Notes: a model not told the origin generated them from the sequence alone. A stretch of 64,000 nucleotides of DNA from Charina bottae (GCA_023362775.1 JALMGJ010000004.1:53717298-53781297); one strand, 5' to 3'; shown: positions 45,191 through 55,766, counted from the stretch's first letter. Made by a program: numbers and translations.

Positions 45191-45889
45191 ATTCTGTGTC
45201 AAAATAATGCATCATTTTGTTGTATGACCTGCATGAAAATAAGGTTGCTATAGTTTTAAAAATCTATTAAACACTCTATTTTGGTGTGATATGAAAGACA
45301 ATCCAAATATATGCTTACTTAGAAATAAGCTCCACCTAGTTCAACAGGACTTACTTCCAATGTCGTTTGCATTGTGTGGAAGGATAAGAATTTTGCTTTG
45401 AACAGTTCTCATTCTCTCACACTCTGCATCTCTGACAGAGAGAGACAGGGCTTGATAATGGTAATTGGAAGGATGTTCAGTGAGAGACACTGTCTTGCTG
45501 GCGGAAAAAGAGCAATAGAGGTTGGGCACGACACCAGCTACGAGTGAGAAAATGGCTCTTTTATGGGTGCAAGTTTACAGAGTGGGTGGGTGGGGCTTAA
45601 CACTCACCTTTGGAAGACAGGCTGAGTCAGGTTGGTGAAGCAGAGAGCAGGGTTTGAAGACAGCACCAACAAAATGAGCCGAAATATGAGACACTCAAAA
45701 AACTTGGTAGCAGAGGTGGATCAAAGAGAAGAACGGCTAAACCAAAGCCTGAAGCAGAAGAAAAACCTTGGAAAGATAAACTTTATATTCAAGGAAAAGG
45801 GCCAGAAAGCAAGAGAGTAGAAAAAAGCAATAGAATTAGGGGGTGCTGTGCTGTTGATCAAAGACCCCAAACAATTATCTATTTAATGC
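45191..45889. other. Unassigned sequence
   Basis: No gene supported. At 45318-45362, GAAATAAGCTCCACC and CAACAGGACTTACTTCC echo a common amniote repeat phrase, too short to name. Confidence 0.4.
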
Positions 45890-46070
45890 ATATGCTAACT
45901 ATGGTTTGCTTAACTATGCTTTAGCTAGATTTACACAACAGATTATCGTAAATCACATTTCATTAACCACCATGACTGGACTCACACAGCATGTTAAATC
46001 AAATCAAATAATCCACATTATGATTTAATGTGTGGTGTAAAACTACGCAGTGTTTGTAATCCATATTTTT
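45890..46070. repeat. Degraded interspersed repeat with AACTATGGTTT phrases
   Basis: Alternating forms of ACTATGGTTTGCTTAACTATG, a central TCACACAGCATGTTAAATC and ACATTATGATTTAATGTGTG give a loose dyad. A relative lies near 29965-30060. The class is unknown to me. Confidence 0.4.
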
Positions 46071-47299
46071 ATATCTGATTAAGGTAACCAAGAACCATTT
46101 CCTACCCGTATATGTGTAAGGCCAGTAATGAGTGTTTCTGGAAGGTCCATGGAGAGCTTTGCCTCCTGAATGAATACTACTAGAAAATTGCCCTTCTCCA
46201 CCCATGATTGGTCTTTAGTTTTCAATTCTCCATTATCATAAGAGAATAACGATGTCCCCTGCTTCCACTGGACCAGCATTTGCTTTCTTCTTTGCCATGT
46301 TTTACTTCTAAATGCTGACATTTGGAAAGCAAGTTTGAAAGGATAAGGGAGTTTTGATGTCCAAAGCTGGTCAATGAAGATAGATGCTTGGAGCATTTCT
46401 TGTTATATATGCTTTTTTTAAAAGAACTAGTTAATAAAAGGATAAATTTCCTCTCTTCCAAGCTCTAAATATTTCCTGGAAAATAACTCTGTGGCTTTGA
46501 AAAGATCTCCAGAATCTTGCACTCCTTGTTTTTTCTGTCCCACCATGAGTTAGTCACTGGATTACAGGAATGCCCCAAGATAAAAACTGATTTGCAAGAA
46601 TTGTTTGTCCAACAAAGATTTTATGGAAGGGAAGCCTTTCCTTAATTGGAGTACCTTCTTGGATTCACTGTTGATTATAGACTGTTGAAGGTTTACTGGA
46701 ACCAGAAATGTGTTTTGGCTACAGTGAGAGTCAAAGTTCAGTGGAACACTGCATAAACTTGGCACGTTACTTCGGCTGAAAACATGCAAGCAAGCTACCT
46801 CCCCAACGCTGCCCAGCTCCAAGCAATCAGTAATACGTTACTTATTCAGTTTTGACTTCATGGCACTGAAAACTTATGAAACTTTTCAAAGAAGCATAGA
46901 GGAAATAATTTACAAAGGGAGTCTGACACTGTTTCAAACAGTTCAGTGTACCACTGTGTTCTGAAACCACATCTTATCCCTTCTATTGCTACTGCTGTTA
47001 TATAATAAAGGATTGTGGCTGCACAGTTAGCAGAAATTACCCACAGATGAAACATTTCTCAGCCAACCACATCCCTGGTACACTGTGTAGCCACTGGCTT
47101 GGGAACCTTACACTGTGCAAATCCCGGTGCTAGGTACGCATTTGGTCTCTGCCTCTCCTCACTCTATGCAAATATAGCTGTAATGAGGTTGCACCAATGC
47201 CCAACTGAGACAGGGAAGGTGTGGCATCAGCACCTGTTGCTAGCTGTAGCAGCCTCGCAAAACAAAAAGAGCAAAAAAAAGACTGGATAGAGTTGGAAT
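46071..47299. other. Unassigned sequence
   Basis: No gene supported. Frames of up to 105 codons on the minus strand show no known domain. Confidence 0.4.
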
Positions 47300-47433
47300 A
47301 CAGCTGCCAGATACAAAGTGCAAAAATACAGACAACCACTAGGTGGGAACAAAGAGTTAGAGACTTCTGTGTTTCTTTGCTGCCATCTAGTGGTTGTCTG
47401 AATTTATGCAACTCTGATTTTACAGCCTTAGAA
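47300..47433. mobile_element. Old hAT-like MITE with GACAACCACTAGGTGG arms
   Basis: CAGACAACCACTAGGTGG on the left and CCATCTAGTGGTTGTCTG on the right are inverted, with TTTCTTTGCTGCC beside the right arm. It shares this interior with the element at 57791-57918. I could not find a target duplication. Confidence 0.65.
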
Positions 47434-48339
47434 TAACTTGATTGACGCAAGTCAGGATTGGGTCTGGTTGCGGCCTGGTTGGGTGACTAGTTGGAAGCCT
47501 CACCATTGCCTTCCTGAACTCTATGGCTGAAAAACAGGATATGGGCATTAATGATTAGTAAAATAGCACGCTATCCAATAGCATGTTGAATAGACTGACT
47601 GAATAGGGAGAAAATGTAGCAACTGGAAGGAATGGTGGCAGAGAGTAAATGTGGTCTACCACATTAAATGACAGCATGTCTACTGACAGAACTTACAGAA
47701 AGAAGTTATTCTAGAAAAAAAGATTAAATAGAGTCTCCCAGGCCTTGGGATAGGATAGTAGTGAACCCCTATAAGATTTGGCTTTATTTTGGCATAGTCT
47801 CTGGAGACAGATCTCTTGTTCTAGCTTTCACTTTGTTTTAGCTTTTTATAGTGTAAAGCACCCAGAGGCACTGGGAGATAGGCATTTTTAAAATGTATGC
47901 ATAAATAAGGTGGTGAGAGAGAGATTTAAGAGTGCACTTATAGCACCAGATTTGATTTGAAAACTGAATCCAACCTGTCTTGCCTTGGACTGATTTACAA
48001 GGCCCACAATTTGAACTAAGACCCAAATCCAAATCTCAATCTTGAAATCCCGATTCCTGAATCTCACATTTACTGTAAGTGGAAATATAATAATATTTTT
48101 CTGTTTGCCTAAACTGAATAGGTTTTCAGAAATAATTCTACTTTATGATAATATGACATGATTTAATTTAGACCACTTATAAAGAAGCCTGCATTGGTTC
48201 CCTTGGAGATTATAATTATAATTATTATTATTGACATGTCTCTTACCTTCCATGTTTTGATAAGATGCCTAAATTAATCATGGCTACACAGCTGCAGGAA
48301 GGAAGTAGATTATCTCGATCTATTTCAAACTGGTTTCAG
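47434..48339. other. Unassigned sequence
   Basis: No gene seen. Confidence 0.4.
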
Positions 48340-48675
48340 AATGGACTATAAAAGAGACTGCCTTGGTTGTCCTTGTGTATGTGATTCTTAGTTCTTTTGA
48401 CTTTTCAGAGTTTTTAATATTATTGACCATGGTATCTTTCTGGATTGTCTCAGAGATAGGAGAATCAGAAGCACTGATTTGCAATTGTTCAGTTTCGATC
48501 TCTCAGGCAGATTTCAAATAGTCTTCCCTGGAGGCAATTATTTCTGAAAATGAGAACAATAATATGGTATATCTCAGGGCCATGGTATCTTTGGAATGCT
48601 TTTCAATATCTGTACTACACCGCTAGGAGAGATCCTCAGAAAAATTGGGCTGAGTGCTATAAGTATGCTGATGAT

Positions 48676-48903
48676 TTTTTCCCCCTGTTCAATCATGTCC
48701 GATTCCCAGAGACTGCCTGGACAAGTCCCTGCAGTTTTCTTGGCAAGGTTTTTCAGAAGTGGTTTGCCATTGTCTCCTTCCTAGGGCCTAGAGAGAGTGA
48801 CTGGCCCAAGGTCACCCAGCTGGTTTTGTGCCTAAGGTGGGACTAGAACTCATGGTCTCCCAGTTTCTAGCCTGCTGCCTTAACCACTACACCAAACTGG
48901 CTC
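48676..48903 (-). mobile_element. tRNA-headed SINE with BovB-like tail, inserted at a LINE YADD motif
   Basis: The minus strand reads GCCAGTTTGGTGTAGTGGTT, then TGAGTTCTAGTCCCACC and the GGCAAACCACTTCTGAAAAA tail region with TCGGACATGATTGAACAG. The 12-bp flank TATGCTGATGAT (48664-48675 and 48904-48915) is exact and spells the YADD codons of the host CR1. The head matches the SINE at 14.9 kb, but the tail is different. Confidence 0.92.
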
Positions 48904-49655
48904 TATGCTGATGATACCCTAATCCATTTCTCTATATCATCTTTGAATAATGGTTTGGCTTCCTTGAATGCCTGCTTCCAGAAGGTAATGGCATAAATGA
49001 GGATAATAAATCAAAATTGAGTCCAGAGAAGTTGGAGGGTCATAGTTCTAGAGGGATAACAGATCTCCATGTTCTGAGTGGTGTCACGCTTTCCCAAAAT
49101 AGGCAGTTAACACATTCTACATGCTGGCTGGGGAATTCTGGGAGTTGAAGTCCACACATCTTAAAGTTGCTGAGGTTGGGAAACACTGTTATAGATCCAA
49201 ATCTCACACTGGTTTCAAAGACTGAAACGATGACCAGGAACACATTTTATTAACTTTAGTTGAGATGCTAACTTCATCACTTTCTGGAAGAAAGGGACCT
49301 TAAAGCTGTCATGTAAATCAGGGGTCCCCAACCTCTGGCGCGGCCTGTTAGGAAGTGGGCCGCAGAGCAGGAGGTGAGCGGTGGTGTCAGGAATGAGCCT
49401 GTCCCTGCCGCCATGAGACGGAGGAAGAGCATCCGGTAGCAGGAAGAAGCTGGGAAGGCGCAAAGACAGAGCCTGAGCTGTAGCAGTTGATTGGTGGAGA
49501 CCCTGAAGGGGAAACACTTCCACCTATGAGCACGTGGCAAAGAAGGGTGGCGAGACGGGCCAAGGAGTGCGAGGCCCAATTGGCCCCCGCTCGCAAACCC
49601 CGCCCCCGTCTGCGAGATTGGCTCCCGCTTGCAAACCTTGCCCCCGTTTGTGAGA
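48838..49655 (+). repeat. Left arm of inverted duplication
   Basis: Reverse complement of 55440-56624, apart from a hAT insertion in the right copy. The arm spans the SINE head, CR1 sequence, a short MITE and the first half of a hAT element. Comparing about 460 bases by eye gave 8 differences, so roughly 98% identity. The outer edge is in the SINE (TGGGAC) and the inner edge is inside the GC-rich array. Confidence 0.93.
49123..49188. mobile_element. Short hAT MITE, CAGTGTTTCTCAACC family
   Basis: It contains GGGGAATTCTGGGAGTTGAA and ends GGGAAACACTG. TTCTACAT lies on the left; the right flank reads TTATAGAT here and TTCTAGAT in the inverted copy, so it was probably an 8-bp duplication with later changes. 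The inverted copy lies at about 55897-55962. Confidence 0.75.
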
Positions 49656-49944
49656 TTGGCTCCCGCCTACAAACCCCGCCCCCTGTCCGCGCGATTGGCT
49701 CCCGCCTGCAAACCCCGCCCCCCGTCTGCACGATTGGCTCCTGCCTGCAAACCCTGCCCCCCGGTTCGTGCGATTGGCTCCTGCCTGCAAAGCCGCCCCC
49801 CCATCCACGCGATTCGGTACCGCCTGCAAACCCCGCCCCCACCCGCAAGATTGGCTCCCACCTGCAAAGCCCACCCCCAAGTCCATGGAAAAATTGTCTT
49901 CCACGGAACCGGTCCCTGGTGCCAAAAAGGTTGGGGACCCCTGA
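49319..49944. mobile_element. Non-autonomous hAT element, family B, with CCAAT/GC-box array
   Basis: It starts CAGGGGTCCCCAACCTCTGG and ends AGGTTGGGGACCCCTG, nearly perfect inverted ends. There is no transposase. The interior has a shoulder shared with the 55.6-kb copy and about eight array units. The expected 8-bp duplication is absent: the left flank is ATGTAAAT and the right AAAATATT. The element may therefore be a recombinant, or one flank was replaced. Confidence 0.85.
49576..49885. repeat. CCAAT/GC-box minisatellite, about 8 units of 38-40 bp
   Basis: GATTGG-type cores begin at about 49616, 49654, 49693, 49732, 49772, 49811 and 49849, after a first diverged unit near 49578. Each unit has an inverted CCAAT box and a CCCCGCCCCC GC box. 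The unit near 49811 reads GATTCGG, so its CCAAT box is broken. Frames of 100-218 codons across it arise from this composition. Confidence 0.92.
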
Positions 49945-50330
49945 AAATATTGGCAACCTCCATGCTTGACAACCTAGACATGAAGTACATGGATCTGCCT
50001 TAATATCAAGTCCAGGTATTTCACTTTGTAAAGAACTCAGCAACCAGGTTGGTCCTGCAAGAACTCAGAAAACGCACAAGTATGCATTGTGCTAGCTGCC
50101 AATTTGTTTTTGAGTGAGATACAGAGTACTAGTTATTGCCTTAAATCCCTACTAGCTTGGGTGCAGGTTACTCAAGAGAATACTTTCTATAGAATTCCTC
50201 CCGCTTCCTCCTTGCTCACTGATGTCATCTGGAACCCTTGCTTTATATCAGGACAATGCACAAAAGGAAGCAAACAACCTTTGGTCCAAAGAAAAATTAC
50301 TCAAGGCATCTGTGCTTTTTGCTGATTAAT

Positions 50331-50986
50331 TTGCTACATATGCCTTGTGCAGGCAGATTCTTTTCTGTGGTGACTGTCTCTCAGATTCTACTTTAACCAG
50401 TGTTTGATAATTGATTACCTTTCCTCATTCATGGCATCTGTTGAGGTTCTAAATCCATTATGTCTTTGTGAAATCTGCCTTTCACTCTCTCTCAGATTGG
50501 CACAAACCCTATAGATGAGCTTGGCAAATGCAAAGTTATCTTTTCATTCAAATATAATTTTGCTCTCACCAGGAAGTTCAGTTTGCTTTATATTCTGTCC
50601 AAAGTTCAATCGAGGCTTTATAGTGCAGTACAGAGAGCTGGGGTGTGAGGAGATAAATGACCTGGGAAGGTCCAAATTAGACTGCATATCAGTAACTAGT
50701 ACTCTTGGGGTAGTTGTCAAAGGGAAGGCAGGAAATAATTTGTAGATTCCCAGGCAGTCTTTTCTGAAATGGCGTTCAAGACTGGAGATTAACTTTATCT
50801 TAACCCTACTCCTTTAAGGGAGCCCCCTTTTTCCCCTTGCAGGGGTTGACTGAGTGAAAACTGATTTCTATGTACATTGCCTGTTGTTGCTACCCCTGAG
50901 TAGGGGTTGCAACCCTACTCAGAGCCCTCTAGGCAGTAGTGAAACTGGCAGAAATTAGGTCATTTTTAAGGACGTTGTCGCTTGGG

Positions 50987-51024
<38 letters not shown>

Positions 51025-51280
51025 CACTGGAACCCTTTGTCGTGGGGAAACACCACAGGGAGACACAATTTTTGTCATGTACACAATCCAGTATGCTTTA
51101 TCAACTGCAAGGGGCTCCTATCTTAGACTGCGGCAGACATACCTTTTCTCCTCCACTCCCTAGGCACTCCCCTCCATTGCCATTTTGGTCTAGCTGTGAA
51201 AGAGACTGGAGACCTGGCTGCTGCAGGGCAGTTGGCTTTCATTATGCCTGCCTGACCCCTGCTTTCCAAGGGCTTGCCAA
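50331..51280. other. Unassigned sequence with a CAG microsatellite
   Basis: No gene supported. GC content rises after about 50800. See the separate entry for the CAG run. Confidence 0.4.
50989..51021. repeat. (CAG)11 microsatellite
   Basis: An uninterrupted run of about 11 CAG units. In one frame it would encode polyglutamine within a 146-codon stretch, but nothing else in that stretch looks like a protein. Confidence 0.95.
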
Positions 51281-51299
51281 CTCCTATAAACACTGCTTT

Positions 51300-51660
51300 C
51301 TTGAGTCCAGTGCTACATTGGAGATCAATTTAAACCTTCCCTTAAATGTTGCCACCCAGCAGGACCTAGGCAGTGTGCCCTCTTGGTGGTTGGCCCTGCC
51401 CTTTGGAAAGCCACCTCCCTGAGATCTGGCAGGTCCCTGCCCTCCTAGCCTTCCGAAAAGCTCTGAATGCCTGGCTTTTTCCCACAAGCCTCGAGGCTGT
51501 GTGAGGCTGAAGCCTGGTGAAGCTCTAGAGTTGGTTCCCCCCCCCCCCCCGATGTGTGGGGATGTGCTGTGTTTGGGAGAGCCAGGAGGTTTTTTTGGGT
51601 TGGTTTTTATGTTTTCATTGCTTTATTATGGCTTGTGAACTGCCCCACCCACCTTAAGGA
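51300..51660 (+). pseudogene. CR1-type LINE 3' end, protein C-terminus
   Basis: One frame reads LPEIWQVPALLAFRKALNAW and then LFPTSLEAV (about 51405-51500). This aligns with LPPEVRQAPSLLSFRKNLKT at the end of the 22.7-kb CR1 protein. A 3' UTR-like stretch follows, with a C run at 51538-51550. Upstream the frame is broken. Confidence 0.7.
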
Positions 51661-52016
51661 GAATGGCCTAACCTGCTGGCAGTTGACACTCAGTCGGAGG
51701 AAATAAAGCCAGGGAAATCCCCCAGTCACTTTCCTTAACTGGTCCCACATTATAAAAGTTAGCACCACTCACTGGCCTTGATTCTGGTGGAAAGACGGGG
51801 AGATTGCACTTGAACCAGCCACCTGGCTGTGCCTAAAAATGAAGAGAAAAACGGAAAGATGCTTGGCTATCAGGGTGAGGAAAAACAAAAACAAAATCCC
51901 TGTAGAAGGATGTGAAAAAGGTTCAGGAGCATTATAGCACTAGATGACTGGGTGATTTGGTGTAGTGGGAGCTCCATTCCAAACTAAATTATACAATTAA
52001 TCATTACTCTCATATA
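51661..52016. other. Unassigned sequence
   Basis: No gene or repeat ends recognised. Confidence 0.4.
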
Positions 52017-52024
52017 CAGTATAT

Positions 52025-52339
52025 CAGAGCTTTCCAAACTTTTCATGTTGGTGACACACTTTTTAGACATGCATCATTTTGCGACACACTCTTACAGCAG
52101 GGCACAAGGCAGGCACTAGGACCTGCACGGAATCACAGCAGGTTTGGAGGCAGCAAGGCACAAGGCAGGCACTAGGACCTGCACGGAATCACAGCAGGTT
52201 TGGAGGCAGCAAGGCACAAGGCAGGCACTAGGACCTGCGCGGAATCCTGGCAAGGTTCGGAGGCAGCAGCAGCCGCGACACACCCAGACACTGCAGCCGA
52301 CACACTAACGTGTCCCGACACACAGTTTGGAAAGCTCTG
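52025..52339 (-). mobile_element. hAT MITE, family D, expanded internal repeat
   Basis: The ends are CAGAGCTTTCCAAACT and AGTTTGGAAAGCTCTG, with an exact 8-bp flank CAGTATAT (52017-52024 and 52340-52347). The block GGCACAAGGCAGGCACTAGG occurs three times at a 56-base period (about 52101, 52157 and 52213). It is in reverse orientation, like the 9.4-kb copy. Confidence 0.95.
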
Positions 52340-52347
52340 CAGTATAT

Positions 52348-53619
52348 GGACATCCACAGGGGGCAATGGGGCAAATGACACAGGTGATGACACCATCTTA
52401 CAAATGCTACTATGTATTTGCATCAGAAGCCATGATACATCACAACAGTTGTGTGATGAAATCATTTTGACATCATCACAGTTTGTTACAAAAGCTGCCA
52501 CCCATATATTTAAAGATTTCACCCTTGCATCACATTAAAAATTACAGTTCAGCAGAACTTCTGGAGTAGCTGTTAATCACACCTAAACATGGGAAAACTG
52601 CAAGTTACACATTGGATCACCCTAGCAAACTTCAGATGCATGAGCTACAGAGCCCTTTATCTTTGCAGTCAGATGAGGAGTGATAGGCATTGGAGTACTA
52701 CTCATGAGAAAGAAGCACACTCTACATATCTCTTCAGGGTGAGGAAGATAAGGTATTAAGGTATTTTGGATAAGGAATTTTGGATATATTTGCAGCTTGG
52801 TCTGTTCTGACATTCTTAGTTGGCAAAGGGCTATAGCAACTGTGCCAACATACAACAAGAAGCCAACTCAGCCATCCTTAACTGGCAGCATTAAGTTAAT
52901 TATTGGAGAGGCTTGATCAACAGTGTCTTGTTTTCGGCCTGTGTCTGGGACACGCCGTTGTTGTTGTTGTTTGTTGTGAGCTTTGCCTAGCCAGTCCTGC
53001 CAGCTGCTCGCCTGAAATGCAGTTACATCCAAGTCATTACCTCCCAAAAGGATAACAAGTAGAGCTGAGTAGAGCTGAATAGGACAGCCTTCTGCCAGGC
53101 TGGGCCTGGATTTAGGCCACGCTAAGAAACAAGTCAAGCCATTGTCTACTTGAATGAGTTGACTGGCAGGGAGAAAGAAGGGAAAGCAACCTTTTTAAAG
53201 GGGTGGTGGTGGATTGGTCTGCCAGGAAAAATCCCACTATTTCACATTTGCTTTAGGAAGACAGTTTCTTGGGAATGCTACAGAGACCTAGCACATGGAG
53301 GCAAACGACTCAACCTATTAGATAGTGCTACCATTTCAAGAATCAAGATGACTGTTGTCCAAGGTGTCTGCAGCAGAGGGCAGTGATGGTGATTGCTTCA
53401 GAAGGCTTTTGCTTGGTTGCTTTCTGTCCAATATTAAAGCAGCATGTCTCACTCAATATTTCATTCAGGGAATATGCTGGAGGTGACAGCTGGGTTACTG
53501 GCAATTTTGCATAGGCATTCATTAACAACCCTATACTATACATCCTGTTTAGTAGGGCTTACTTCTTAGTAAGTAGCTGTATCATTATGGCCTCAATAAA
53601 ATAATATGCAAATAATCGA
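52348..53619. other. Unassigned sequence
   Basis: No gene supported. There is a short GTT run at 52955-52978. Confidence 0.4.
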
Positions 53620-53621
53620 TA

Positions 53622-53843
53622 CAGGTAGTCCTCATTTAGCGACCACAATCGGGAGTAGCTCGGTCATTAAGCGAAGTAGTTGCTAAGTGAAACTGCAACT
53701 GTGCTTATGATCTTACTTCAGCTTTCCTTTGCTTTACAGACCTGTGAAGGTCATAAATGTGAGGATTGATCGTAAAAGTACTTTTTCATCACCATTGTAA
53801 CTGCAGTCATTAAACGAGGCAGTCTCTAAACAAGGACTACCTA
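53622..53843. mobile_element. TA-target MITE (mariner/Tigger-like), CAGGTAGTCCTC ends
   Basis: It starts CAGGTAGTCCTCATTTAGCG and ends CAAGGACTACCTA, inverted to the start. TA lies on both sides (53620-53621 and 53844-53845). No transposase. A relative lies about 250 bases downstream. Assignment to the Tc1/mariner superfamily rests on the TA target and the end sequence. Confidence 0.82.
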
Positions 53844-54095
53844 TAGTGGAAAAAGCTGGCCAGTGAGATCAGAATCGCATATCTGCCAATATTGAAGAGA
53901 TGCACCTTTATCAACCTGGTGTCTTCCTAATATTTTTGACTAGACTTCTCAAAAGTCCTTTCACCATGGAATGTTGGGAGTAGTATTCATTAAGAAATTT
54001 GAAGCTGCAACCCAACTCACACTTGTTAGGGATAACTGCTACTGAATTCAATAGTCATTTTTCACAGAGCCAGCTTTTTATAGACTCATACTGTA

Positions 54096-54471
54096 CAGGT
54101 AGTCCTCACTTAACAACCATTCATTTAGTGATGGTTTGGACTTACAATGGTGTTGAAAAAAACAACTTATGACTGGTTGTACTTATGACCGTCACAGTGT
54201 CCCCACGATCACATGATCACAATTTGGGCACTTGGCAACCGGTTTGCATTTATGACTGTCACAGCATCCCATGGTCATGTGATCACCATTTTCGACCTTC
54301 CCGGCCGGCTTCTGGCAAGCAAAATCAATGGGGAACCAGGTGATTTGCTTAACAACCACGTGGTTCGCTTAATGCCTGCTGCAAAATATCGGGTCAGATT
54401 TGCTTAATGACCACTTCGCTTAGCAACCAAAATTCAGGTCCCAATTGTGGTCGTTAAGCAGGGTTTACCTG
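54096..54471. mobile_element. TA-target MITE (mariner/Tigger-like), longer copy
   Basis: It starts CAGGTAGTCCTCACTTAACA and ends AAGCAGGGTTTACCTG. TA lies on both sides (54094-54095 and 54472-54473). Several internal phrases (CTTAACAACC, CTTAATGACC, CTTAGCAACC) are diverged repeats of the end motif. Non-coding. Confidence 0.85.
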
Positions 54472-54473
54472 TA

Positions 54474-55200
54474 GGTGAAATCCTCATTACTTGGATCTTA
54501 AATTCCTTATGAAACTGGATTTGCATAACTGTATAAGAATAAACAATTTTGCAAAACAAAAGTCTTTGTACAAAATGCCCTTCTTAGGAAAGTCATTCTG
54601 AATCCCCCCTTTTTTCTTACCACATGAGAGAGAAAGCCTCTTGTAAAATGAAATTGTCCAGCTATAGATCTTATTCCGTGTCTTTAAAAAATACTCTGCT
54701 CCTTGTTTAATTAGTAAGACCACTTTTAATCAAAGTTTTAATTGATATGGTTAATATAATTACATATAGATGCTCCAGTAGAAAAAAATGATTCTGAAAG
54801 GAGTGGAAAGCATCAATTGCCTCTGTTGATTTGATATGAAGATTATTTAGATGGATATTTTGTGGTTTGTTAGGTGGCCCACCCCACGTTTTAATTTTAA
54901 AACACACAAGCATTGAATTGCATGCAGTAACTGGCCACTAGTATTCCAAATAGAGTTGGCCCAAGGTGTTTCCCCTTGTGAGGTGTAGTACAGAGTAATA
55001 CCCCTTTCCATTTCCACAGACGGAAGGTGACTGGGCTGCCAGCAGACTACCTCCACACTGGAATCAGGATTACTGATTCAGAATTACTACACCTGAGAAC
55101 AGGTAGGTCATGTGGGCTATATACAGCCCTGTCCTCCAAATAGCTGTCACTTCCTGCCCCTTCCTTTTCTACTGCCTAAGACAGATGCTTTGTTCTGCCT
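54474..55200. other. Unassigned sequence
   Basis: No gene or repeat ends recognised. Confidence 0.4.
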
Positions 55201-55206
55201 AAGGAT

Positions 55207-55766
55207 AGACTGACCATATGTCCCGTTTTGAATGGAACAGTCCCGTTTTTTTAGCATTTTTCAACCATCCCGTTGTTTTCATAAAAATCTCAATTTTATC
55301 CCATTTTTCAAACGCAGCGGGAATGGCGTGGAAGGAGGATCCAAGCCGGAGCGTGGACTGGGGGGCGGGGTTTGCAGGCGGGAGCCAATCGCGTGGACCA
55401 GGGGCGGGGTTTGCAGGCGGGAGCCAATCGCACGGATGGGGGGGCAAGGTTTGCAAGCGGGAGCCAATCTCGCGGACGGGGGCGGGGTTTGCGAGCGGGG
55501 GCCAATCGGGCCTCCCGCTCCTCAGCCTGCCTCTCCACCCTTCTTTGCCGCATGCTGATAGGTGGAGGTGTTTCCCCTTCAGGGTCTCCACCAATCAACT
55601 GCTCCGGCTCCGGCTCTTTCTTTGCGTCTTCCCAGCTTCTTCCTGCTACCAGATGCTCTTCCTCCGACTCATGGCAGCAGGGACAGGCTCATTCCTGACA
55701 CCACCGCTCACCTCCTGCTCTGCGGCCCACTTCCTAACAGGCCGCGCCAGAGGTTGGGGACCCCTG
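55207..55766. mobile_element. Chimeric hAT element: family A left half, family B right half
   Basis: The left end, TAGACTGACCATATGTCCCG and the GGGATG-type shoulder, is family A, matching the right half of 571-1036. The right end, CCAGAGGTTGGGGACCCCTG, is family B, matching 49319 onward in inverted form. The switch lies in the shared 39-bp array. The left flank CCTAAGGA has no partner on the right. A and B elements have unrelated ends, so this is a recombinant, not a transposition product. Confidence 0.85.
55357..55510. repeat. CCAAT/GC-box minisatellite, 4 units
   Basis: GCCAATC occurs at about 55384, 55423, 55463 and 55501, at 38-40-base spacing. Each copy has GGGGCGGGG (once mutated to GGGGCAAGG) just before GTTTGCAGGCGGGAG. 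Confidence 0.9.

Larger units (their letters stand above)
48340..50330 (+). pseudogene. Old CR1/L3 LINE, split by nested insertions
   Basis: Broken frames follow the CR1 order. There is a FDTIDHGI-like stretch (IIDHGIFLDCL near 48420-48460), LFNICTTPLGEIL (near 48600-48640), then KYADD (48661-48675), where a SINE interrupts. YADDTLIHFSISSLNNGLAS resumes at about 48904-48963, then comes the C-terminal region with remnants near 50040-50330. A short MITE (49123-49188) and a hAT element (49319-49944) are also inserted. It has many stops and is the oldest layer of this block. Confidence 0.78.

Noticed and set aside
49387..50043. Frames of 100-218 codons over the GC-rich array, and similar ones at 0.55-1.0, 44.5-44.9 and 55.2-55.9 kb
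   Set aside because: Low-complexity peptides appear on both strands and in several frames, as expected for a 39-bp (multiple of three) GC-rich repeat.
50982..51422. Polyglutamine protein (146 codons)
   Set aside because: Only the CAG run is striking; the rest overlaps a CR1 3' end read in the wrong frame.
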